Source: Callaeas wilsoni
Lineage: Eukaryota > Chordata > Aves > Passeriformes > Callaeidae
DNA length: 64,000 nucleotides
Reading direction: 5' to 3'
Assembly (NCBI GenBank): GCA_013398955.1
Contig: VWPU01009669.1
Coordinates: 124,001-188,000, forward strand
The notes under the pieces were generated by a model. That model saw nothing but the letters and a program-made list of their open reading frames with translations. It did not search any database and was not told where the DNA came from. Shown piece after piece: positions 35,101 to 47,986 of the stretch. A program made the position numbers and the translations under genes. Positions within the stretch are counted from its first letter, which is position 1; each line of letters opens with the position of its first letter.

Positions 35101-38100
35101 AAAATATCTAAAGAATTCACAGTGCTTCTCTTGGTTAAATATTCATACCCTGTTTAACAAAAGATATCATTCTAAGTCTAAATCTACAGCTGGCTATGAG
35201 AAAGCTCTAACCACCTCTTCATGAATGATTTTCCTAGTTATTGGATCTGATTGGATTTGAGCAAAGATTGTATTGCATTATGCTGAAGTTCAATTTTACA
35301 TTCTAAGGTTTCAAGACTAATATTTATCATTATAAAGCGGTTACAATACTTTTAGATTTTTTTATAGTTTCTGGATCCATTGAATCAGACATGACTTGTG
35401 GACATTTATAATCTTTCAACATACTCCCATGCATTTATTATCTTCTACTTTACCACTTACATTTATTTCTATATAACTTTGCAAACACACATATTAATTT
35501 GATTAAATCACATTTTTCTTTGTGTGTTTGAAATAATCACAGATAAAAACTACGCAGTGTCATACGTACCATTCTCCTTTGCTAAGTATTTCATCTTTGC
35601 CAACATTCTTGGCTATTTTGAAAAAATTCCGCACCAACATCTCTTGCCAAGACGGAGAGATAAAAGTACAAAATATCCCTTCAGATCTGAAAACAAGTGG
35701 TTACCTTATAAGTCTCTCTTCATGTTATAAATTATGCCACAAAAATTTCTCTGCCACAGTTCTGTTAGTCTTAATACGCCTGTGCTAGGTTTGTCTTACT
35801 CTACTGTAGTCTGCTTGCATGGTGGGGTTTCTACTACTGCTGGTTCCACTAATACAAAAAAATTGAAAATATTAATAATGTCTTACATGCCTCCGATGCC
35901 ACAGCGTCATCCTGATACATTCATGTGTCATTTGCAATGCGCTCCAAATATAAAGGAACAACCAGTCAAAATATTTACATACTTCCTCATGAAATATTTC
36001 CCACAGAGTCTTAACAGGCACAAGTAAGCCACGATGAGTATGTTCTCATAACTTCAGAAAAGTACTTTGAGAATTTCCTGGCACACAGAAGTGAGAAAAC
36101 CAAGCCAGACATCAATTTCTGGAATGCACTGTAATCCCATTAGTTTTCCTTTTTCTCTGTCCCTCAGAAAGGGGGTTCCCACCTTTTTTCAGAGAATTCC
36201 ACGTCTAGTGGCATGATCCAACTTACCAAATAAGCCCATACCTCAGCAGGATAGAGAAGTTTGGGGTTCTTTTATTTTGATGGATAATGTCAGTTCACAT
36301 AAGTCTTTCCTTCATTCCACTTCCTAAACTAGGTAAGGAAACAAATCTAACATCCACGTTAGCTGTTTTAATTTAGATTCAGTGCAGGAAACTAATGGGA
36401 GAGAGGGGAACCATGATGCTCTCGGTGGTCTGATATTTTCATCTTCCAACCATGTAAGAAACAGTAAGTTTCTCACAAAATGAAAAAAAATCTATACAGA
36501 AACATTCATACTACTGGGCTACTAAATTAATTTCTGCTCCAAGTAAAGTAAATAGACCGGTACCTCCATGAATATGTAGACATTTGTTTAAAAAATAAGC
36601 CCTGTTTAATGATACTTAATTTAGTGGAACAGTTTAAACAGGGATATTCATTTCCTAATTGCCTTGTTTTGCTAAGTGCTCAGCACTCATAACACAGAAA
36701 AAAATTAGAAGCATTCAGGCACTTTTAAGGTTCAAGTTCCATCACAGAATATATAGATATCAGAGTTACAAATGAAGGGCATAAAGCAAACAAATGAATT
36801 CATGTACCATCAGAATTGGTGTACAGAGGTTAAAGAAAAATTGATTACTAACAAGTCATACATATGACAAAGGCAAAGGAAAACAACCAACCCGTGAAAT
36901 TAATCAGCATATAAATTAATCTTCTTACCTGAGAACAAATTGGAGTCTGAAGTATTGCTTTCAATATACCAGAATGATAAAACTTTCTGCTGGAAGAATA
37001 TTGACATGGTATAGCAAAATTTCTGAACTCCTGAGGTAGGTAGATACTGAAAAAAGGAGAAAAAAGGTTTCACATTTTCTCCGATTCTATTTATGTATTT
37101 CTACATCTTTTATTTAGCTCATTAGAGACAGTAATACCTTAGACTATATCTTGATTTTCTTGCTCAGAGTGTTAAGACAGAACTTAAATAGTTGTAATCT
37201 TTATAACCATTTATGCACCAAATATATTTCTTCCATAATGCTATATAAAGAGATTTAAAAGGGAGACTTGATCACAAAAAGGGGGTGGTGGTATGTATGA
37301 GTCGATGTCATTAATTATCTACATTCATTCACTTTCCTTCTGTCTAAAAAGTCATAGATTTTAGAAATTTACTTATACACATTAAAATGCTTTCTCGTCA
37401 TAACTCATCCTTCAGTCAATCAGTTTACAAGTCATAGCTTGAAAACAACCTGTTTAGACATTTATTTGGACGAGCATAACTCAGTCATTCACACGGCCAA
37501 ACATTTAAAAAACGTGATTTTTTTTACCTTTCATTTCTCTTGCTGTCTAATGGACAACTTACTGCATAACCATTTGCTTTGCTGCTGTGGAATCTACCAC
37601 ATTCCAGCATACTTTAATTAATCTAACAGGAGCAGCAACGGCTAGGGGAGCAGCTCTTTCCTAGCAGGACCAGGGCCATTTTGCAAGCATGTAAAACAAA
37701 CTGTGAAATAGAGACCACTCCAAAGGCTTACAGAGATCCAGAACAGTAAATTTAAAGAACACAGCATGGTATCGGGTTATTTGCAGGTATGTAGCCATAT
37801 CATGAGCTCTATGCCAAAACACAGCAAACTCAGTAAATCAGGTGAAGGAAGCATTAGGACAAAGTCTCTGTATCATGTCAGCTTTACTACTTTGTAGATT
37901 TCTTTCACAATTTCCACCTACTTGGGAGAATAGGTCATCTCTCTTCATTTTTATCAGTAAAATAATGATTAATATTTTAAATGACCTCATGGATTGAACT
38001 GAAGTATTGAGCTTTCTTTAGTCAGCCCTTGTGGTTCCCCATTACAAAGAGAACCCTAATCTCTATATTGCCTTGCATATCCTTGTCTCTAAATACTTTA

Positions 38101-41100
38101 ACAAACCTTAAATAATTTAGAAAACATCTTCAGGAAGAGTTTTAAATTACTTTAAATCCCTCATAAATTTTATAAAATAATCCTTACTGGAGATTTACAG
38201 TTATGTACTTTTATTTATATTTTATAGGCAGGAAAAGAGAAACAAAACATACCCTAAAAAGCTATGAAGTAAATAATCTATAAACTAAATTTATAGACAA
38301 TCATGTGGTGTCAACATTTTAAAAAAAATCCTCTCTCTCAAATATATAAATCTTAACAGTGCTGAGATTATCCATGATTGATTTAAAATAAAGACATGTT
38401 GAGTGTATAGAGTTTTAAACAAAATAAATATAATTAAAACATAATACAAAGAGGCTTAGTTTCATTCTTTCCTTATGCTTTTCTAGCTATGAACGGTTTC
38501 TGGAGAAAAAAAAATACTAAATAGAAAGCTTTGATTTCACCCTTTTCATTACGCAAGTGAAAACTGGAAAATAAAATTTCTCTGAAACTTTTCAAAGCAT
38601 TTAGTTTCATCTAGAAAATTCTGTGAATAAACACTGATAACACTTACTATCTTACCAGATATAGAAAAGAGAAAGATACTTGCATCAGACTATTTTGAGA
38701 ACAGCTATTTTCACATCCCTTCATAATCTTTAATTTGCCTTTTGTTCCTCAGTTGATTTTGTCCTTCACTTTACTTCCTGGGGAAATACAAATACAGTGA
38801 CCACTACAACTCCTTTGTGTCTTTTAACCAGGACAATTTGAATTTTCCATTTGCAATCACAATTTCATAAAAGTGCTTTGATATAAGTAAGTGGAAGCAA
38901 GCATTTAGTAGAGGCAAGTTTTGTTACTCCATTTACATAAATGATTTCCCATTACTTCCGATTCTTTATCTAAGGAAATTTCCATGAATACAAAAAAGGC
39001 AGTACTTACATTTTAGACTGCTTTGTGTAAAACAACTGAATAAAGCAATACAGCACACCTGATATCAAACAGGTTACATTCTTCCTAGAAGTCTTTATAG
39101 CCCCTCTAATTATATAAGAATTTAAGATGGTTTTATAGGTACCACAATGCCTCAGACACAGTGCTTTCTTCCTAAACTGGGGCTGGGGAGAGTAAGTCTG
39201 TGCTATTTAAGCTTGAGGGGACATTGTTTCTCAGTGAGAACAGCCAGTTCACAGATCTCCTACCTCCTGGTTGACCACTTCATTCTTTTGACTGATGTGC
39301 AGGTGGGACAGATTTACATGGCAATTTTTTTCAACACCCTTTTCTTCTAATCTAGAACTCTACTAATACAGTAGCAGCAAAGATAGCACAATAATGTTAT
39401 GGCCAAGGCAGAAAGCCAGGTCTTAGCTTGTGTACAATGACCAGGAGATGAAAGGTGGCAGGGTCTTCTCTCACTCCCAAGCTAGCCCACATATGACTCA
39501 CCTATAATCTCAGAGTCTCTAATAAAAACTATCAGAGTAATTTCATATGATCCAAGTAACATGAAACCTGTGCAATGAGCAGCTCTGAGGAATGCTATTG
39601 GAAGCAGTGAAAATGCTATATCCTTAGGAGTTCCCTAGAATGGCTTAACTTTAGAAGCATCAGAGAGTTCCAAAAGTCTATTAAGATTTACTAAGATATT
39701 TACTCTTCCTTAGCTCTTAAAAGGAAAGCTCTCCCTTTGAACTTTCCTTTTTTATTTGCCTGACATTCTCTTACAAAAAAACACCTCTGAGCCATTCAAA
39801 AATAAATGTCTATTTAATGTTTTCTGCTGTTTAAACCTTATGATTTACTATACCTATATAACAACGTTAATTAAAAATTTTGTCTTTCAAAATTACCAAC
39901 ATATAACTCTAAAGATAAAACGAATGGACATCGAGATGCTCTTTGCATAACTCTACAGACTTCATGAAAAGCTCAATGAAGTCTTCATGAAATTAAATTA
40001 GAAAACCAGTAAAATTATATAGTGCTGTACATTGTTTTCAGATCAACAAATTAATACTTTAAAGTGCCTCATTTATTCAAAGAAAAGAAACTGGGCATAA
40101 CTGCATAAATTTCTTCTTGCTTAGGCATATTTGTCAGACCTGCCTAGCCTTGACAGACCTGGTGTCGCGTATAGAAACTTTATACCGCATCTGACCAAAA
40201 ATTTGTGTGGCAACTGTGGCCGTAGCAGTTCATAACAAAATGCAGATATACAGAGAGCAAGGAATGGGGGTGGTCTTTTTACTGACCTCCCAGCCTCCAG
40301 CCAATTTTGTGGGACTTCACAGAACATATGTGCTTTCTGGGAGTATAAGAAAAATGAGGTGCTGAATAAAAAAGTAACTCTCTTTAAAAGGGCTCTTTCA
40401 CATTGTCCATCTCTCGCACAATTGACTCAAATTTTATAAAGATGTTGATCACCAAATTTGCTTTTTGTCACTATACCGTGTACTCCTACAGGAGCAAATT
40501 TTTTTAAATTTATCATATATTTTAGATAACATTTTTATAAAAACTTTGCATTACTCTTATTAATTTTATCTGATGATATTACCTGAATTAGAGAACTTTT
40601 AAAAAGATAAATAAAGAAATGTGATTCTTTACTTCTTTACATAACTTTTCAGTAGATTTTATTGTACAGTAAAAATCAATGTTTAGTATGTTGTTATAGC
40701 TCAAGGAAAATTTAAATTCATTTGGAGATTTCTGGAAGGAATCTAATCCTGTTTATACCCATATGGAAAACCTAGAGGATGCTCACTTTAGATTTTGTAT
40801 TAGTCATTATTCTTACATTTGGCTATTACCACCATTTGTCTGGGTGCAATGACAAAATTGCCAGAAATAGGCAGATTCACACATGGTACAAGATGTCTCG
40901 CTAGGATATATTCCTTCTTCTGAGTCGACAGTTACTATTTGTGGAGTTTTAGATCTTGTTTTTACCATTCAACGCAAATGTTTAAAAACGTGCTTGTAGG
41001 AGTCCTTTAGGACAGTTCTTTTCTCACAGAAATTAATAAAAAAACTCCTACTGATTTTCAGCTTTGTTACAGGAGGAAACCAACCAAAATAACTCCCTTG

Positions 41101-41125
41101 CAATTTCTCTCTTTTTTTCTTTTTG
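35101..41125. other. Long unique AT-rich stretch, no gene seen
   Basis: No gene or recognised mobile element in 6 kb. A segment with many homeobox-like AT sites and few low-complexity runs lies at about 37440-37660. A CpG-bearing patch at about 40125-40330 holds two near-copies of GACAGACCTG (40133-40142 and 40152-40161) and a 68-codon minus-strand frame without a recognised family. Confidence 0.5.
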
Positions 41126-41169
41126 TTTTTTTTTTGGCTGTCAGTTACAGACCAAAAAAAAAAAAAAAA
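41126..41169. repeat. Poly-T/poly-A inverted repeat
   Basis: Ten T followed by GGCTGT, a five-base loop CAGTT, then ACAGACC and sixteen A. The arms pair over about 16 bases with one bulge, so the DNA could form an AT-rich hairpin. Confidence 0.7.
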
Positions 41170-41726
41170 TCTATCAAAGAGCAAACACAGACTTCCTGAA
41201 TGACTCTTTAAAGTTCATAGTCTACATCATTCTCATCTTCTTCCCTTCCACCTCCCCTCCCATTATGATCATACCAAAGAAACACATTCACGTCATGAAA
41301 TGTGTTCAAATACCGAGTTTGATCATAATTGTCTCTTTTCATATGAAACCCACATCTTTTCCACAAACTTTCCCCCAACCACCAATTTTTTCTTATCAAA
41401 TCTCCTTTATATGGAAACTGGGCTTCCTTTCTCACTGTTACCCATCTGACAACATCAGCAATTACTTAAGAGACAGGAAGAAAAAGTACATTCCTGCTCA
41501 AAGAAACTTAATGTTGAAGGCAGATTCCCAATTCAAGTCAGGCACAGGCATCAGTTAAATACACCAGGATATAAGGAGAACCACAAAGCATTTTTAATAA
41601 TTCATTTGGATTACAGCTTGAATAGACACATTATCCTTCTGGCTATTAGAAAGGCCATGAAAGGAGGCTGAAGGCTGGCATCTTCCAGAGGGCCCTCATT
41701 TGTATAGACAGTTGAAGAAACAAATA
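41170..41726. other. Unique DNA, no gene seen
   Basis: A pyrimidine-rich stretch lies near 41228-41262. The 164-codon + frame at 41064-41558 starts in and crosses the poly-T/poly-A hairpin and has no recognisable domain, so I do not call it a gene. Confidence 0.5.
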
Positions 41727-41810
41727 GAGTCATAGAATAAATTCAATCTGAAGGGACCTCAGGAGTTCATCTGGTTCAAAGCCCTGCTTGCTGCACAACT
41801 AGCTTGTTGT
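41727..41810 (-). mobile_element. CR1 LINE 3' end, minus strand
   Basis: The + strand starts GAGTCATAGAATAAATTCAA and continues with GAAGGGACCTCAGGAGTTCA and TCTGGTTCAAAGCCCTGCTT, the reverse complement of a CR1 3' untranslated end. The short piece fits the usual 5' truncation of CR1. The left edge is close to the original 3' end of the element; the right edge is approximate. Confidence 0.75.
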
Positions 41811-42299
41811 ATGATGAATTCTATTGCTGTACAATGAGTTGTATGATGAATACCCAGCTGAAGTTAATGACATCAGATTCCAGTTCTATGGCAGTGAAAT
41901 AGAAGCTGTCTCCTCAAGATAAAACACACCAAGGGAGTAGAGAGCACTGTAATTCCGGGGTGATTTCATTTCAAGAAGAGGAGTTATTCTTATACCCAGA
42001 AGGAGGAAGGAATATTTTTGGATCCTTGCATATTTCAGACTAGAAAAAATTTTATGATCTGTTACAATGAGTCCTATACTATTCCTACCCTCATCTGATA
42101 TAACATTAATTTTCAGAATGGAAAGAGATTTTCTGAATGGTTGATTAAGTTTTGACCTGACACCTTTATATAAGAACATTTAAAAAAAAAAAAAAAAGGC
42201 AAACTTAAGAATCTACCATCAATGCAGCAGACTACTCCACATAAAATTCTCATGTTTCTTCAGATAGATTACAACAAGGTTTGTCAGGATTAAGGAGGG
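41811..42299. other. Unique DNA with a poly-A run
   Basis: Contains 16 A at 42182-42197 followed by GCAAACTTAAGAATCTACCA, a motif seen again at 44828-44876. Just before the LTR, AAGGAGGGAA at 42293-42302 resembles a polypurine tract. Confidence 0.45.
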
Positions 42300-42649
42300 A
42301 ATTTGTATGACAAAGAAAGAAGAGAGAAGTCAAGGGGGGCAATATTCCTCAAAATTTAGTCTGAATTCAGTAGGGTCTTGGGTTACAATGTAAGGTGTAA
42401 CCAAAGTATGTATTCTACCACCATCTACATTACCTTCGGAGATGTTAAAATGAGTGGAGCAGTGTTTCTTTATCTTTCTATGACTCAATCGTGATAACTC
42501 CCTCCAGGGAAGCAGCAGCCACCCTGAGGGGGCCATCTCTGCTAGTGGGACATCAAGGTCTCACAACATGACTCATAGGATTCATACTTATAGGATCATC
42601 CCATTGTGAGATGCCCTGCTCTGGAGGAGGTACCAGGCAATCCTATCTG

Positions 42650-42656
42650 TATATAA
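42650..42656 (+). promoter_or_regulatory. LTR TATA box
   Basis: TATATAA in the context CTGTATATAATCTGGGG. Transcription, if any, would start about 25-30 bases downstream, near the GGGACACCAC segment, marking the U3/R border. Confidence 0.5.
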
Positions 42657-42923
42657 TCTGGGGCTTGGGACACCACAGTACCACCACTGGATACTCAGAG
42701 GACAAGAGCTCTCCACCATCACCCACTGGACCTCCAGAGAAGGACCAGACCTTTCCACAGGATCACCGCTTCAAGAAGACCACATCCATCACTCCAACAG
42801 GACTGCAACCATCATTTAACTGGACTGCTACCATCACCCTGAACAACAGGGTGTCAGGTTGTATTCTAACTTCGTCAGTTTAAGCCAGTGTTTCTGTACT
42901 ATTGCCTCTATTGTAAATTTCCT

Positions 42924-42929
42924 ATTAAA
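42924..42929 (+). promoter_or_regulatory. LTR polyadenylation signal ATTAAA
   Basis: The common variant signal ATTAAA, about 80 bases before the LTR end and followed by a T/G-rich stretch. Its position fits the R/U5 border. Confidence 0.45.
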
Positions 42930-43109
42930 TTTTAGCTCCAACGTGGAATCTCTCACAAGGGATTTTTGTGGGGTTAATTCCTCCCTTCACTTTACCTTCA
43001 AACTGGCACAAATAGTTTACAGTAATGCTATGTGTTCTTGTGCGCTACCAAGACTTGACCCAGACTCTGGAGCAATTTATAGCTACAGTCCTTCCATACT
43101 CATCTAAGT

Positions 43110-43493
43110 TAGTCCTCACTACATTACTCCTGGAGAAGAGACTGCGGAGAGACCTCCCTGCAGTCTATAATTTCTCCATGAGGAGAAGCAGAGGGCAGAA
43201 ACTGATCTCTGCTTTCTGGTGACCAGTGACAGGACACAGGAGGATGGCCTGCAGTTGTGTCAGGGGAGGTTTAGGTGGAGATCAAGGAAAGGTTCTTCAC
43301 CCAGAGGGTGGTTGGGCACTGGAAAAGGCTCCCCATGGAAGCGGTCACCAAGCCTAAGCAAGCTCAAGAAGTGTTTGGACAACACTCTTAGGCACATGGC
43401 GTGACTCTTGGGGATGGTCCTGTGTAGGGCCAGGAGTTGGACTCCATGATCCTTGTGGGTCACTTCCAAATCAAAACACTGTATGATTCTATG
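43110..43493 (+). mobile_element. CR1 LINE 3' end, + strand
   Basis: From GAGAAGAGACTGCGGAGAGA (43134-43153) to the terminal octamer ATTCTATG at 43486-43493 this follows the last part of CR1 ORF2 and its 3' UTR. Visible landmarks are GTCAGGGGAGGTTTAGGTGG (43259-43278), GGTTCTTCACCCAGAGGGTG (43291-43310), GGGCACTGG, and GTTGGACTCCATGATCCTTG (43436-43455). It is 5' truncated, as is usual for CR1. It lies about 100 bases downstream of the LTR in the same orientation. Small frames at 43025-43222, 43219-43404 and on the opposite strand are remnants or shadows of it. Confidence 0.9.
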
Positions 43494-44883
43494 TTTCTAC
43501 CAGATAGTTAGCACAGCCTAACCAGCAGGTACACAAAGATGTAAGCAGATCTGAGAAGAAGCTGATATAACTTACTAAGACTTACGGAAATTATCTCCTT
43601 TGTGTTCAGAAAACAATGACTGCAACCATCAGTAGCATTGCATGACAAATGCAGTTATTCTTACACACCGGAGAGCCTGAACCTGCTACTTCTGTGTCTT
43701 CCCAGGGCACATCCGTGGGGCTGGAACCCAATCCCTGTCCAGAGTGCTGAAATACAACAGCTGTAGAAATACCTGAAGTGTCCTACCTTAGCAGAGGTTT
43801 CTGGCTTAAATGTGCAGGACATAATAATTAATGCAAATTTAAATACCTAATAAAACCATGGGATAAGATTTTAGTTTTACAGGTGAAAGGTTTGGGGTAA
43901 TTTCAATCTCACTTTTCCCCCCTTAAGTGGTCTCTCAACTATTTGAGCTTTTTGTTCCTTCCTTACTGTTGATTCTGAACATATTCTATAGTTGCTCTTC
44001 AGTTTCAGCTGTAGAACTACCCTCAAATACATCTCAAGGATCTTCGAATCCAGGTACCTACTAACCCTTTATACCGAAACCCTTATATTTCCAGATCTGT
44101 ACTGAACTAAGAATAAAATTGAATGTACTATGCAAAATGCATAATTCATAAGCTGCCCAAGTGGGGAAATTCAAGACTGACAGGCATCTTGCTTTAAAGT
44201 AATCACATTTTGGATGAACTAGCTACCCACAGGAACTGAAGATCCAGATCTTCAGTAGAAGAGTCCAGCATCTTTTGCTCTTCCTGGTTCCAGCTGGAAA
44301 AAGAAAAGTAGAAGAAACTTTTTTTCTCATTGAAGAGTTTTCAGCTAACTGAACACTTTGGGGTTTTAAAGCAGAAGCAAAAAATCAAACTCATTTCTCA
44401 AGATCTGTAGCCAAATAATCTAGATCTTCTTGTACATTCTTTTAGTGTTAGAGATCAGTTACTTAACATAAGTATTCATGTGATCTGTTATGATGACTAA
44501 TGTTTTCAGTATATATTGCGTTCCTGTGAAGGAATTATTGGTACCAGTACTGAAGATCTATAAAAGAAGATTTATAACACAAGACCCAGTAGAATTTACT
44601 GGTATAGCAATTTTAATACTCCATTCCCTCCTCCCATTGGGTATACATTAACATCAAGAGAAGGGAACTAATTCATCTTTTATGCTCCTCTGTTTCTAAC
44701 ATAACACATTAATGAGGACTTATTAGCTTTTCTTTCTCTTAACATGTTGTTAACACTTCCTTGTCATGATTTCAGGTATTTTTTTTATTTGTGCTGACAC
44801 ACATAAAAAATATAAAAAAATATAAAAGCAAACTTAAGAGCCTATTAAAAGGAAACTTAAGAGTCTATCATCAATTAAATTGA
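43494..44883. other. Unique DNA between two CR1 tails
   Basis: No gene. A low-complexity ATAAAAAATATAAAA patch and two tandem near-copies of an AAACTTAAGAG motif (44828-44876) lie just before the next CR1 fragment. The motif also occurs once at 42198-42225. Confidence 0.5.
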
Positions 44884-45005
44884 GAATCACAGAATCATTT
44901 CATTTGGAAGGGACCTCTTGGGACCTTCTAGTCCAACCTCCCTGCTTAGCAGCGTGTGTTCCAGGTCTTGGTTGGGTTTTGAACATCTCTGGAAATTCCT
45001 AGAGC
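44884..45005 (-). mobile_element. CR1 LINE 3' end, minus strand
   Basis: The + strand starts AATCACAGAATCATTTCATT and continues TTGGAAGGGACCTCTTGGGA, CTTCTAGTCCAACCTCCCTG and GGTTGGGTTTTGAACATCTC, the reverse complement of a CR1 3' end. Only about 120 bases remain, which suggests a very short 5'-truncated insertion. Confidence 0.85.
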
Positions 45006-47888
45006 ACGTAGCAGAAGAGTGTTATACCAATTTGCTCATTTTCTTCAAAATAAATAAACGTCAATGTCAAAGAAAACAAAGAACTTATCCTTCATCTCTA
45101 GCATCTATAGAATAACTTTTCCTGACATTGTGCAAACTGTATCTCAAATTTCAAAAAGCATACCATGAATCATTCTAGAGTTTATGAAACACTTCCTTAA
45201 AATCGAAAAGAAATTTTGTGGGGATTTTCTGTTTGGTTTTGCTGTTGTTGTTGCTGTTTTGTTTGGTCTGTTTGCTGCTGGGTTTTTGGGGGTGGGTAGG
45301 ATGTGAGCATGCTTTTGCCAGACTTAGGCTACTTCTTATGTAAAGAGAATACTTTCAACACAATCAGAAAACAGGTACCAACTATTCAGGACTTTTCTTA
45401 GTCAGTTCCTACCACAGACTTTCATTTTCTCTCCTGATACAACCTTGCATTTTATTCCAACAGCTAAAAACATGAGTAAAAGGATTCAGTATTGCTGGGT
45501 TCAACTCTTGAAGATTTTCTATACTTGACGAGCTGGAAATTATAAGAAAATAAGACTTAACCCCTTCCTATTTCCTGTCCTAAAGAAAAATGACAAAAAT
45601 ATTTATCATTTTATACATTTAAATTTTTCTTTTTGATATGTTTAACCTGGGACTTTAAGGCTACCACAGAACTTTGGGCTTAATATCATCTAAAAGGACC
45701 ATGAGAAATCTCCATTCCAAACTCACCAATTACTTGTTGACATCATTTCTATGTGCTCACTCAGAATGGGGGGGGAAAAAAAATTAAAAAAAGACTGCAG
45801 AAATTTGGTACTGCAGCATCTAAAATATAATTTGAAAAGTATGCAAAACAAAGTGACAACTAATGCCTGGTATTAGCTGGATAATGCAATAGGTGATAAT
45901 GACATTCCTGGCAAAAGATCAGCTCATCTCAAACATCTGTTAGGAATGAAGCCATTAAAAACAAAACAGTTTCATATTGTGGGGGTTTGTGCAGACATTT
46001 GCTTCTGTTTTGATCTGTCATTGTTTAAACCCCTTGAACTTTATCCTTCAGTTGCTTTGCTTCCTGTTTTTTTCTTTACAAAACCTTAGAGTGTCTAACA
46101 TTCAAAACCACAGTGACTAGTATTTTTGTGACTGTTGACCAGTTTTCCTTAATTTAAAAGATGTGCTGAATTTGTCTGATTATTGATTAAAAGCAAACCT
46201 GGGCTGTGTTTCAAGATTGTAACAATATCCTACCAGAGAATGATGTTGTTTCCTATTTTGTGAACATTTTGCACAACTTAATTTATAATTCCTGTCTTCT
46301 TGACTAATGTTTTCCATTGCCTTGCCCTTATCCTTCCTAACACCAATTTTCCATTCTGTTCAATATTCAGAACAAATTAGCACCCAGAAGCAACTACCCC
46401 ATTTTACACTGTAATATTTAAGTGGAAGAAATTAAAGCTATTTTTATAATTTAGTCAAAAATTTTAGAAATATTTTAGTAAGAAACCTCATCAGATGAAT
46501 TCTAGACTTCAAAATGCCTAAACTACTTTTTCCTAAAAATCTCATTAAATTTTTACAAGTTGCTAAATGTCCAGCTCTGAGGGCAGTACAGAGGTTAGAA
46601 GTCAGCAGAAAAACAGTTTATGGAATGAACCTTAAAATTAATTGTCTTCACCAATGTAAAGAGGCTTTTCCTAAAACACTTGACTCCAGATATCCATTAA
46701 AGGTCAGATGAAAGAATTCCATACTTCCAATCCTTCCAAAAAGGGTGACCTTGGATTCCTATAATCAAAAGACGGACAGTAACTGCATTTATGCAAATAG
46801 TTATCAGTTAACATACATTAGCTGCACTGGAAGCACAAATTCTGGTGCAGAACTCCATCACACACCTTTGCCCTTCATTTTTATGCAGTAATCTCAATTC
46901 AGCTACAGGGGCCAAGTCTGTCTCTGCACCAACCTAATGTACAGTCTGATCATTGCAATGCCTTGGAATGCTTCTGGCCTCATGAGATCTAGGCATGAAC
47001 AGTCTCAGTATGATGGTGGCCAAAAACTCCAGTCTCCTCTGAAATTAATATGATGAGTATAAAATTATAACCGCTCCTTTTAAATACTTACCCATTTTCA
47101 GAAGTAGACACTGAATCTGAACCTTTAATGGTTGCAAGCCACTGGCACATAGTCATGATTTAAGTATTTCTATAGTCCAGAGAGAATTGGATGTTCCGAA
47201 CACTCCCTAACAGTCACCAGAAATGCTTATTCAGTAAGATACTGCAAAATCCAGATTTATCTTCAAAATGTAGATTTTTTTTCACTTCATCCATAAAGAC
47301 CATAAGCCCATAGCTGAGAAAGCTGGCATACACACACACAATCAACTTGTTAAGAGGCGAGGCAAGCCTGGAAAAAATCAGGAAGGCTGAGGTGTCTCAA
47401 AATGCCATGTGATGAGAACAGACATAAATGGGCACCACATATTCACATATCATTAATGCCATTTTGTTTCTCCACTATGGCTTTTCAAGGAGTACCAATA
47501 ACCTGCAAGTAAGCTGGAAGCAAAGGCAAGTGGCAGGAGTTAGTTACCACCCCAATCCATGCCTCCTCCAACTCATGCTGGACCTTTAACATAGCCCAGA
47601 ACTCACAGAATATGGGGGACTGAATCAAAATCTATCCTGAAATTTTATTCACATGATCTTCATACTAGTACCTTCCTACCTTTGACCAGTGCAGAGCTCC
47701 TCAATGGAAATTAATTTGTTGAAATGAGATGAACAATGTCCTTACTGTCAAGCCTCCGCTTAAGTGGAAAAATGTTGTTACTTAGAATAAAATTAAAGAC
47801 TTCTTTATATAGTTTTGTTGCAGTCCTGATTTCCTGATGAAAAAAATTAAAATAGTATTCTTTTTAGCAAAATGTAGTTTCTGTACAA
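45006..47888. other. Unique AT-rich DNA, no gene seen
   Basis: A T/G low-complexity patch lies at 45225-45300 (GTTGTTGTTGC units). A CA run lies near 47330-47340. No recognised elements or protein-like frames. Confidence 0.55.
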
Positions 47889-47986
47889 ACCTGATCTAGT
47901 GGAATGTGTCTTAGCCTGAGGCAGAGGGTTTGGAACTAGATGACCTTTAAGGTTATTTTCAACTCAAACTATCGTATGATTCTATG
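47889..47986 (+). mobile_element. CR1 LINE 3' end, + strand
   Basis: About 100 bases ending in ATTCTATG (47979-47986). Upstream are GAGGGTTTGGAACTAGATGA and CCTTTAAGGTTATTTTCAAC, the typical last segment of CR1. The insertion is severely 5' truncated. Confidence 0.85.

Larger units (their letters stand above)
42300..43010 (+). mobile_element. Endogenous retrovirus LTR, + strand
   Basis: The LTR carries a U3-like part with GGTTACAATGTAAGGTGTAA (42381-42400) and TCATCCCATTGTGAGATGCC, a TATA box at 42650-42656, a long R region, a weak polyadenylation signal ATTAAA at 42924-42929, and a U5-like end AAACTGGCACA at 43010. The wording around GTGTCAGGTTGTATTCT (42853-42869) matches bird ERV LTRs as I recall them. 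The left boundary is uncertain (42300-42380). No internal retroviral genes follow, so it is a solo LTR or the remains of one. The open frames 42611-42883 and 42859-43107 belong to it and are not genes. Confidence 0.65.

Noticed and set aside
41064..41558. 164-codon + frame
   Set aside because: It passes straight through a poly-T/poly-A hairpin and then random AT-rich DNA.
42611..42883. 90-codon + frame
   Set aside because: It is inside the R region of an LTR and is produced by the repeat's threonine/serine-rich wording.
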